Shown here piece by piece: positions 35,763 to 44,706 of a DNA stretch of 64,000 nt. Source of the DNA: Niebla homalea (taxonomy: Eukaryota; Ascomycota; Lecanoromycetes; Lecanorales; Ramalinaceae). The notes under the pieces were generated by a model. The model was not told the origin of the DNA. It saw only the letters and a list, made by a program, of their open reading frames with translations, and did no database searches. Location of the stretch: assembly GCA_019925105.1 (NCBI GenBank), contig JAHGAU010000016.1, positions 620,001 through 684,000 of the forward strand. Direction: 5' to 3'. Position 1 is the first letter of the stretch. Each line of letters opens with the position of its first letter. The position numbers were made by a program, and so were the translations under genes.

Positions 35763-37416
35763 CTAGCGTAATGTCAGCTACTGATCATCTTCCATGTACT
35801 TCCAAGATGTGACTCTCCCTGTGCTACTCCCCGATCAAGCCCTAAGAGACCTCCCACTTACAAACACCCTTGGGTCACCTCTACTCCCCTGGCCTCAGGG
35901 AGTGCCATCAGCTGACTCGCAAGCGGCCTCTCCAGCCCGCCCACCTTCGAGGCTCTCCTCCCTCCCAGCCGCCCATAGGAGAGACTCGAAGAAGGGCGGG
36001 TTGAAGAGGCCGGCCTGCAAGTGAGCTGGTGGCACCCCTGAGGTAGGGCGAGTAGGAGCCGGCCCACCCTATCCTCAAATGTCAGTCATCATCGAGCTCA
36101 AAGCACGGGTGGATGGCGTCTTACCTCCCCGACCCCCGGCTCACGCCCTAAGAGACCTCCAACTTACAAACACCTTGGTGGCTCCTCCCTCTACTCACCG
36201 ACGCCTCAAGAGTGGCGGTCAGCCAGTTACAAGCGGCTCTCTTCAACCCAGGCTAGTCTCAAGGCTCTCCACCCTCCCACCCGCCCTAGGAGAGTCTTGA
36301 GGGTAGCGTGGGTTGAGGAGGGTCGCTTGCAACGGACTGACCGTCACAATGAGGACGTGGGTAAGTAGAGGGTGCTGGGGAGATCCCGCCCGCCACCCTA
36401 TCCATGATCTTCAGTACGAAACACCTGGTAGTGGAGATGAATTTGCTCACCACCCCAGCCCCGTGATCAAACCCTAAGAGACCTCCTACTTACAAATATC
36501 TTGGTGGCCCTCCCTCTACTCCCCCGCGCTCCAAGAGTGCCAGCAGCGACTCGCAAACGAGACTGTTCATGCACCCACCCTCGACACTCTCCACCCTCCC
36601 AGCCGCCCATAGGAGAGTCTTGAGGGTGGTGTGGATGATGAATGTCGTTTGCTGGTGGCTCGCTGACACTCTCAAGGCGCGGGGAGGTACAGGGTACTGG
36701 AGGAACCCGCCCGCCACCCTGTGGATGTGTCAGCTTTGAAGCATGGTCAAAATGGAAGTGACTGAAGCTGACGTACCCTCCAGACCTGACGATCAAGCCA
36801 TAAGAGACCTCCCACTTACAAACACCTTGGTGGCCCTCCCTCTTCCACCCACAAACCAAGATTGGGACCAGCCACTTGCAGGCAGCCTCTTCAACCAAGG
36901 CTCCCCACCCTCTCCACCCTCCCCGCCTCCCATAGGAGAGGAGCGGAGCGTAGGTTAAGGAGACTGCTTGCAAGGTGCTGGTGGCAATCTTGGAATGTAG
37001 GCAGTAGAGGGTACTGGAGGCGCCCGCCCGCCACCCTGTTCACTCGTCAGCTATGATGGACGTCAAGTGGAAGTAAGACCGGCTTACCCTCCAGACCCGA
37101 GTCCTGGACGATCTTGTTCACATGTTCACATGTCAGCTTTGATGCGTGTCGAGGTAGAAAGCAGGCTGCTTGCCATTGCAGATCTCGATGCGAGCACTGA
37201 TCGACCCTGTTCACAATGTTGGCAAGTTAGCTCTGATGCAAGTCGACTTAGGAATCAGGCTGCTTACCATCCAACTCCCGACCCAAGCCACCGACTCCAT
37301 CCTGTTTACAAGTTAGCTTGGACATTAGTGAAGGTAGACGACAGACTGCTCACCATGCCAATGCCCGCTCCGAGCCCCGGACGACCCCGTACGCCCTGCG
37401 CCCCAGGCATCACCAT
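35763..37416 (-). other. Tandem exon-intron array on the - strand (putative spliced transcript, function unknown)
   Basis: Eight intron-like segments follow each other in one orientation: 37353-37302, 37267-37207, 37173-37113, 37087-37036, 36776-36719, 36450-36398, 36124-36069 and 35861-35763. Donors are GTGAGC, GTAAGC, GCAAGC, GTAAGC, GTACGT, GTGAGC, GTAAGA and GTAAGT. Most have a branch-like AGCTAAC, AGCTGAC or GACTGAC close to a YAG acceptor. Exon-like parts are 34, 33, 25, then about 259, 268 and 273 bases. An ATG at 37416 opens a Gly/Arg-rich frame (MVMPGAQGVRGRPGLGAGIGM) that runs through the first four junctions in phase and stops in the first long exon. Frames differ between later copies. 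It may be a non-coding RNA gene, a fast-evolving small protein gene, or a relic. No homologue is recognised. Confidence 0.5.
35820..37090. repeat. Long tandem repeat, four copies of about 306-326 bp
   Basis: The best-conserved core (taagagacctcc) occurs at 35843, 36149, 36475 and 36801. Each copy also carries acttacaaa, a ctcccatagg-like block and, in the last three, the string cccgcccgccaccct. Copies are clearly diverged and differ by small indels. To the right the array passes into shorter modules of about 90 bp (37.04-37.36 kb) that share only the intron-like part. Confidence 0.85.
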
Positions 37417-37664
37417 TGCAAGACCAACTCACTGACTGACCGACTCCTGACTCTTGCGCAAATGGGAAGTGAAGGTGAAGGTGCACTGGAAGGGGAGCTG
37501 GAAGGGGAGTGGAGTGAGGTGAGCATGGGAAGGGGAGTGGAGTGCGCAAGGGGAGGTGGAAGGGGGAGGTGTAGGAGGGGGGAGGCGAGTCGAGAGTCGG
37601 TAAGTTAGTGAGCTGTCTTGCAATGATGGTGCCCAAGGTGCAGGGTTAGTAGGAGGCCCGACCT

Positions 37665-37722
37665 AAAGAGAAAAGAAAAGAAAAGAAGAGCAGAAGAGGT
37701 GGGGGAAGAGGGTATTTATGCA
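37665..37722 (-). promoter_or_regulatory. Possible promoter of the - strand array: TATA-like element and CT-rich tract
   Basis: Read on the - strand, cataaatac (37721-37713) is followed about 30 bases later by a long CT tract (opposite gagaaaagaaaagaaaag, about 37667-37690). It then leads to the ATG at 37416. This is the usual arrangement of fungal core promoters, but it is only suggestive. Confidence 0.3.
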
Positions 37723-38791
37723 CTTGGGCAATGCAGCGTGATCCACCGAACATCAACAGAGGCGTTGGTAAAAGATGAGTTTTCCTGGGTATGTGGAGGC
37801 GAGGAAAAGTCAATTGGCCCGATTTGGTGTATCTTGAGGCTTTTTTTCGGAAAAAGGATAAAACATCGTTTGTTGATTGTTTGGTTATATACTGTTCTGC
37901 TATTCGTTCCTGAGAATGACATATATCGAGAGGTTTCCGCCATGCCGCTAACGCCTCGTTCCACATCTAGTAACTTCTATCAAGTTTCAAAGTCTAGCTT
38001 CTCTGCTGCTCTCTCTTCTCGATACATCGTGTATCTTCTCAGTCTGTTGATTAAAGACGTCCTGAGATTCTCTTCCGGCTACTATCAGATACGTTACTAT
38101 CCTGTCCAATCAAATCCTAAGCTCAGCTACAATTATCTGAGAAAGACATCTGCAAAGTGGCATCGCAATTTCTCGTCTACTTCTTTACATTTCTCCGCTC
38201 ATGACCAACATTCAAAGAAGACCATTATGGCGTTACACCTACCCTCTCGCTGGGTACCACACTCTCACATGGGGGATCTAGCCTTTCAGCCACGCTCTGA
38301 GATATGCATAGATCTCCATGACAACACTTCCGGTCTATCTTTCAACTCATCTATACTTCAGAGAGGCCATTGTGGCGTCTCCTCCGTCATTCAAGTCTAA
38401 TAAGATCACTCAGCTGAGGCGCCAACGCCTCCCTCCACACCCAACCAATGCCTAGAATGAGGAGGCCTAGCCCCTCTTACGACAGAGCAGTGTATCGGCG
38501 TTCCCATGTCAACAATCTCTGTATAGTCGTTGGACCTGGATCGTGGCGTCGCCCGTTGAATCTCATTCGCGTTCCTACATCCACATGGCTACCAAAAGTC
38601 AATTGTGAGAGCACTCCCAGCCTCCCCTTTCTACGCCACGAGAACCACGTCAACAATATCCACCAAACTTTGTCCTCTCACCGAGGACTGCGATCCTCAG
38701 TTTTGTCTACTTAAAGGGCCGCTTCCCCCCCCCCTCTTTACTGCTTTCTCTCCACGCGTTGCTTTCCTGATTTTCTGTACCATCTCCTTCT
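37723..38791. other. Spacer between the two divergent arrays
   Basis: About 1 kb of non-repetitive sequence. A 233-codon + strand frame (37699-38400) has no recognisable domain and no flanking exon logic, so I treat it as chance. If both arrays are transcribed, this is their shared upstream region. Confidence 0.4.
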
Positions 38792-39016
38792 GCTAAGAAC
38801 TTCCTTCTGTTGTCTCTTCTCTTCCTCTTTCCTTTAGCTAAGAATTTCCTTCTGTCTTCTCTTCCCTTCCTCTTTCCTTCTGCGAATAATTTTCTTCTGT
38901 TGTCTCTTCTCGTCCTCTTTCCTTCAGCTAAGAATTTCCTTCTGTTGTCTCTTCTTTTCTCCTTTCCTTCAGCTAAGAATTTCTTTCTGTCTTCCCTTCC
39001 CTTCCTCTTTCCTTCC
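38792..39016 (+). repeat. 45-bp minisatellite, five copies
   Basis: The marker gctaag or gcgaat recurs at 38792, 38837, 38882, 38927 and 38972, an exact 45-base period. Being 15 codons long, it keeps a frame open on the + strand (repeats like AKNFLLSSLPFLFPS). The unit is strongly pyrimidine-biased on the + strand. Confidence 0.9.
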
Positions 39017-40690
39017 TGCGGTCATGTCATCTTTGCTTTCTACCTTCTCTCCATCCCACTGCCATGCTCCCAGTGTTCCCCTTCTTCCCTCCCACAGCCA
39101 TGCTCCCAGTGCTCCCTTCCTCCCACTGCCATGCTACCACTTGCGTGCGTGCGTGCGTGCATTCGTTGGCTTCCTCTCGCTTTCCTCTTTCCTTCTCTTT
39201 TACTTCTCTTCCTTCTTTTCTCTTCTATCTCTCTTTTTCTTTCGTTCCTTTTCTCCTTTTCCTTTTCCCCACTGTCATGCTCCCACTGCTTCCCTTCCTC
39301 CCTCCCACAGCCATGCTCCCAGTGCTTCCCTTCCTCCCTCCCACAGCCATGCTCCCCTTCCTCCCTCCCACTGCCATGCTCCCCTTCCTCCCTCCCACAG
39401 CCATGCTCCCAGTGCTCCCTCCCTCCCACTGCCATGCTATCACTTGCGTGCGTGCGTGCGTGCGTGCGTTGGCTTTCTTTCTCTTCCTACCTTGTTTTTC
39501 CTTCCTTTCTTCTCCTTCTTTCCTTTCCTCTCTCCCTTTTCCTTTCTTCCTTCCCTTTCCCCACAGCCATGCTCCCAGTGCTCCCCTTCCTTCCTCCCTC
39601 CCACAGCCATGCTCCCAGTGCTCCCCTTCCTTCCTCCCTCCCACAGCCATGCTCCCAGTGCTTCCCTTCCTCCCTTCCACAGCCATGCTCCCAGTGCTCC
39701 CCTTCCTTCCTCCCTTCCACAGCCATGCTCCCGGTGCTCCCCTTCCTCCCTCCCACTGCCATGCTACCACTTGCGTGCATGCGTGCGTGCGTTGGTTCGT
39801 TTCGCTTCCTTTCTTCTCTCTGTTTTCCTCCTTCCTTCCCTTCCTTTTCTCCACAGCCATGCTCCCAGTGCTCCCCTTCCCTCTCTTCTATAGCCATGGC
39901 CCCTGTGCACTCTCCTACCTGCGTGCGTGCGTGCGTGCGTGGTTGGTCTTTTTCTGTTTTCTTCTTCTTCTTTGCCTTCATCTCCTTCTTTCCTCTTCTC
40001 TCTCTCCTTTCCTCCCTTCCTTCCATTCCCCTTCTCCACAGCCATGCTCCCAGTGCTCCCCTTCCCTCTCTTCCATAGCCATGGCCCCTGTGCACTCTCT
40101 TACCTGCGTGCGTGCATGCGTGCGTGCATGCGTGCGTGATTGGTCCTTTTCTTTTTCCTTCTTTTTCTTTGCCTTCATCTCCCTCTTCCTTTTCCTCTCC
40201 CTCCCTTCCTCCCTTCCTTCCCTTCCCCTTCTCCACAGCCATGCTCCCAGTGCTCCCCTTCCCTCTCTTCCATAGCCATGGCCCCTGTGCACTCTCCTAC
40301 CTGCGTGCGTGCGTGCGTGCGTGGTTGGTCTTTTTTCCTTCTTCTTTTTCTTTGCCTTCATCTCCTTCTTTCCTTTCCTCTCTCACCTTTCCTTCCTTCC
40401 TTTCCCTTTCCCCACAGCCATGCTCCCAGTGCTCCCCTTCCCTCTCTCCCATAGCCATGGCCCAAGTGCACTCTCCTACCTGCGTGCGTGCATGCGTGCC
40501 TGATTGGTCCTTTTCTTTCTTTTCTTCTTTTCCCTCCTTTCCTTTCCTTTCTTCTTTTCCTTCTTTTCCTCTGTCTTTCCTTCCTTCCTCCCTCCCTTCC
40601 TTCCTTCCCTCTTCCCTCTCCCTTCCCTCCCTTCCCTTCCTCCCGCCCTCTTTCTCCCTCCCACAGCCATGCTCCCATTGCTTCCACCCA
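39017..40690. repeat. Nested polypyrimidine minisatellite with (TGCG)n blocks
   Basis: The + strand is almost purely C/T apart from recurring islands. A short unit containing ccacagccatgctcccagtg repeats about every 35-45 bases in places. Blocks ending in runs of tgcg recur at a larger scale, for example ccacag starts at 39851, 40036, 40233 and 40412 (periods 185, 197, 179). All three + frames and at least two - frames stay open over hundreds of bases simply because of composition. No protein is claimed. Confidence 0.9.
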
Positions 40691-41009
40691 TCCCATCCTT
40701 GCCCATCTCTTTCCCCGTCTCTCTTTTCCTCTCCTTTTCCCCTCCCAAACAACTCTCCCAGCTAATCCACATACATACTCACCTATGTACGTATGTACTT
40801 AGCTGCTAACTTGGGCTAATGTATGCGTTGCAGTTGGGATGGGTGGTTATCTGGGGGCGAGTGGGGAATGAGGATGAACGGGCATTCGGGATGGTTGTGG
40901 ATCTGGGACGGAGGGTGATTTGGCATCAATGGGCACTTGGCACGGGGAGGGACACAATCCGCGAGGGGCCGCAAGGAACAAGGGGGGGCAATTGGGCGGG
41001 GGCAGGGGT

Positions 41010-41340
41010 GGCTGCCGGTCAGTACATCCTCCATTCCTTGTGCACTGAGATGGATGCTAACTGAGCCTATGCTTTTCTGGCCATAGGCGGGTGGTTGTGG
41101 CGAAGGGGGGAAGGATGGCTCGGTGGGAGGAATGGCGGAAGGAGCCATGGGGATAGAGGGGGCAGATGTGGCTGCCGGTCAGTACATCCTCCATTCCTTG
41201 TGCACTGAGATGGATGCTAACTTAGCCTATGCTTTTCTGGCCATAGGCGCGGTGGTTGTGGCGAAGGGGGGAAGGATGGCTCGGTGGGAGGAATGGCGGA
41301 AGGAGCCATGGGGATAGAGCGGGGGCAGATGTAGCTGCCG
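41010..41340. repeat. About 160-bp tandem repeat, two near-identical copies
   Basis: The segment gctgccggtcagtacatcc through ggagccatggggatagag is duplicated with very few differences (starts 41011 and 41171). The second copy has one extra base after gcg and two extra before gggggcag. The near identity suggests a recent duplication of one exon plus one intron. Confidence 0.92.
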
Positions 41341-41471
41341 GTCAGTATCTCCCTCTCAAATTCCGATGGTTGGGCGTGGGCTGACTTGTCGTCCTATCGG
41401 GACTTACATGGGATGATTCAATAAACGGAAGGAGTCTTGGGGCGATCAGAATAGGAGGCAAGCAGGCTGTT

Positions 41472-41485
41472 GGGGGGGGGGGGGG
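41472..41485. repeat. Poly-G run of 14
   Basis: G14 inside the + strand array; its length is likely uncertain in assembly. Confidence 0.8.
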
Positions 41486-41982
41486 TCCGTAGATGCGGCC
41501 GGTCAGTATTCCTCGTCAGCCTGGTCACATGAACGGTGCTGACATCAGGTCAAGGCGAGCAGGGCAAGGGCATGGCAGTATCAGGGGAGACTTCAAGGTC
41601 AGTGCGCTCTTTGGCCGCTGAATTGGGAGAAATGCGCTGACTTCTTATCCTCTTCGCGTTTCAGTATCAGGTCGATCCATGAGTGAGGTGTCTTGAGGAC
41701 AATTTCAAAGATGGGTGGGCTGAGATGAAAGCCGGTTGCGGATTCCTCTCGAAGACGTGAGATATTGAAGATTGAGGACGGGGTTGAGAATCAAAAAGCA
41801 TGGGTGAACAGACTGGCATGAGGTATGAGATGACGATGTATGGTCTCACATCCACAAAGCTATTACTCTGGGGATGTCGTTACCGTGATACAGTATCTGC
41901 TGTTGTTGTGCGTATGCTTCGTCCGTAGATCCAAGCTCATCATTGAACAAAGTATTCGTACAAATTGTGGACAGCCCCTTGG

Positions 41983-44706
41983 TCACGTACTAGCAACAGC
42001 CTGTCTCGTTCGTCTACTGATCCCCAGTCCTTCTCCTGCGTCTCCTGCCCCTCCTCCTCCATCGACCTCCCTCTTGCCCGCCATCCGTTCACCGAGAGCG
42101 ACAGCCTTCTTGGGCGTCTTCCCAGTCGGAACCGCCGGTTTCCCTTCCATCTTTCTTGCAACCCTCTCCCGGGCCACCTTTACGTCCGGATCCTCATAGC
42201 CTAGCTGGGTCATCTGTAGCTTCTCCTCCTTGTCTTGTTGCTGTTTCCGCATCTCCTCCACATGTTCGGCATCATACACGACACCGCTAAGGGTGGTGTC
42301 ATCCTTTGATTTTGTCCTGGAGAGGGGAAAAGAGGAAGAAAGGGGTGTCCCCACACCGTCAGTATTGAGCGAACCCACACTACTGGCACGGGACAAGCTG
42401 TTGTTGTGGTCATTGTTGTGAGCCGACAGGTTGGAAGTGGCGCGACCAAGAAGTTGACGTCTGCGGCGGCGGGGAGAGGACGCTTGCTCAGCTTTGGGGT
42501 CCCCAGCTTTTGATCTGGGTCTATTCGAGAATTTGCTCTTATGAATAGCGAGGAGCTCGGACACGGACGGCTCAAGGTTCTCGCCTTCTTGGTTTCCCGA
42601 CTCATTGGTATTGGATGGCTGTGGGCCACGAGGGGAAAAGGGGGTTGATTCTTTGGATGCTATGGATGTACTGATGTCATTCTTCATGACCTGTGGCAAT
42701 TTCGGAGGGGAAGAATTAGGAGTGATCTGTTGCAATGGAGGCGGTCGAGCAGGCTTGCTGCTAGCCTGAGGAGGAGTATCTGAAGAATTGTCTGCCGTTG
42801 TAAGATTAGGAAGACTAGCACCGTCCAGGTTGGCACCATCCAAGCTATTCAATGGTGGGCTCTCTTCCTCCGGGAAGATGTTCAGCCCAGGCTTTATCCC
42901 TCTACTGAGATGCTGTGATTTGCCATCTTGTCTCTCTTTGTCAGGCCCAGGAGGCTGCTTCGGGCGAGACATGTCGGGATCTTTTCGAATTCTCAATTGC
43001 GGGCCTGACGCTGATGCACTTTTCTGCTCCGGCAGTGCTTCCTTGTGTACATCATTCGGCTTTGGTGCACCACTACTAGATGCAGGCCTTTGAGACGGAC
43101 ACACTCTTTGCAAGAGATAAGGTTCTAGCGGCGGGCTCGTTCCAAAGCGCAAAGAGTCCCACAACCAGTCGAGCTTGAGTACAGGCTTCTCCCACAATTT
43201 TGCGTGTTGCAATTTCTCGGCCGTGGGATTGGCGGAGCTTAACAGAAAGCTGGTTTCAGGATCAAAATTCTCCACGTACTTCCCTCCCATCATATTTATC
43301 ATCTTCGACATGTGGCCAAGGTCTAGATGGTGAACGCCCGTCGAAGCGATTCTCATATTCTCAAAGCCTGGCACAGGTATGACGGCCAGTGGCTGGCTGG
43401 TAACATGCGCGGTCGGCTCGTGGTATACCTTACCTAGGATACACCGTTCGATCCACAGCTCCGTTACCAGGGTGTAGCGGAAAGAAGCATTGAGATCATC
43501 TTTCACTCGGCCTGCACTCATCGTGTGTGGCACAATAACGAAAATCTCTTCCACTGGCTCTAATAAAGGCAGATTCTCCACAATTGCGCCTCCCCTTGAG
43601 CGCAGGTGACCCTTTACTACGGGCGACTGCTGCTGATTGAAGCCATGTAAGAGGAAAGATCGTCCATAGAAAAGCTCATGGCTCCCTGGGGTTTTCTTTT
43701 GAGGCTTGCCCTCACCCAACGGCTCTGTCCTTCCAAGGTCATCTCTGGGTGCGTTCAAAGGTTGCTGCCTCTCATCTCGTAGATGCCGTGGCCCCTCTTC
43801 AGACTGATCATCCCATACACCATGCTCCGATCTCGGCTCAGCCTTGACGTCTTGTACGGCTATTTCTCCCCATATCCCACTGTTATGGGTCTCCAGTCTC
43901 GCACTCGCCGTTCGTCTCAACCTTCTGGAGCGTTCAACACTGGGCACTTTATCTGTTTTGCGTTTCCCCAAAGACGATGTTGATGTTGTCCTTTGTATCC
44001 AAGCCCCTTGACCTCGCCTCTCAGCAGGAATTGTCGGATGGTACTTGGTTTCTTCTAAGATCATGCCTCGCTCGAGACTTTGCTCCATCCACTCGACTGT
44101 CACCACCTTGATGTTCCACTTTTCGGCAAATTCAAACTTGGCGCCTGTTGGTTCTTTCGCGATCAAGTGAGTCTCGTCCTTGGTAAGATTCGGCTTGTAG
44201 GTGGCTCCATTGGCAGCAATCTTGCTCTCAAGATCTTTGCGGTGGCTCACTGCAATATGCATCAGTAAAGAATAACAAGGAAGCTTTGATCAGCTTACAA
44301 TCTACGAAACCGGTCAGACATATGTTCAGCCCATGGAAAGTTGGCAACCTATGTTGCTCTTCTAAAGTTGAGATGTCTGTTTCGCCTGCTGCCATCCATG
44401 ATTGTCGGACAGCCTCGATCCAGCTTGGCAGGACACACTTGATGTCAGATCTTTCCCTCGCTACGAATTTGTATTTTGGTGTGTCTGGATTGCCAACAAT
44501 CAAGTGGGTGACATCGGAAGTAAGATCATATTTGTGTACTGCTCCCATCTGCTCTGCACATTCCGCTATGTGTGTCTGTAAGACAGCATTAGCGTTCAAC
44601 ACGCAAGTCACATGCTTTCGGTGCAAAAACGAACTCTCTGCTCTGGAGGAATGGAGGTGCAGCATAAGATGGCGCCTTGGAGGGGTCGGTGGGTGTGGTC
44701 ATCCAT
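41983..44706 (-). CDS. rad4: Four-BRCT scaffold protein, Rad4/Cut5 (TopBP1/Dpb11) type, three exons
   Basis: Exons on the - strand are 44706-44635, 44575-44299 and 44249-41983, giving 871 residues. Exon 1 encodes MDDHTHRPLQGAILCCTSIPPEQR, the beginning of BRCT1. Exon 2 continues with GAVHKYDLTSDVTHLIVG and the second domain's start (LPTFHGLNICLTGFVD). BRCT2 follows with THLIAKEPTGAKFEFAEKWNIKVVTVEWM. BRCT3 and BRCT4 lie at about residues 309-500 (FYGRSFLLHGFN, WIERCIL, FENMRIASTGVHHLDL, KLDWLWDSLRFG). The C-terminal part is Ser/Pro-rich with a basic patch (RRRRRQLLG). Homologues link CDK-phosphorylated Sld3-type factors to replication initiation and activate the ATR-type checkpoint. The first donor (GTTCGT) is unusual but the join restores the conserved sequence. 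Confidence 0.83.

Larger units (their letters stand above)
40787..41664 (+). other. Tandem exon-intron array on the + strand (putative spliced transcript, function unknown)
   Basis: Intron-like segments in one orientation are 40787-40833, 41018-41086, 41178-41246, 41341 to about 41449 (weak acceptor), 41502-41548 and 41598-41664. The last five all start with GTCAGT, after the same exon end gctgccg or gcggccg in four of them. Branch-like GATGCTAACT, GTGCTGAC or GCGCTGAC occurs in all but the weak one, and acceptors are TTGCAG, CCATAG (twice), ATCAG and TTTCAG. Exon-like parts between them are 184, 91, 94, about 52 and 49 bases, Gly/Arg-rich in one frame, but 91 is not a multiple of three. The coding value is therefore doubtful. 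No homologue is recognised. Confidence 0.45.

Noticed and set aside
35800..37100. CRISPR-like array
   Set aside because: The genome is clearly eukaryotic; units are long, diverged and without uniform short repeats and spacers.
37699..38400. 233-codon + strand frame in the spacer between arrays
   Set aside because: No recognisable domain, odd composition and no supporting splice or promoter context.
38810..40275. Long overlapping + strand frames (422, 403 and 289 codons) in the pyrimidine-rich region
   Set aside because: All frames are open only because the sequence is almost pure C/T with a short repeat. The peptides are low complexity, with no domain and no consistent start.
39040..40772. 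Long - strand frames rich in Gly, Glu, Arg and Lys over the same region
   Set aside because: Same composition effect on the complementary purine strand; several frames are open at once.
35763..41664. Transposon or introner element as explanation of the island
   Set aside because: No transposase or reverse transcriptase frame, no terminal inverted or long terminal repeats, no target-site duplication. Units are strictly tandem rather than dispersed within the window.
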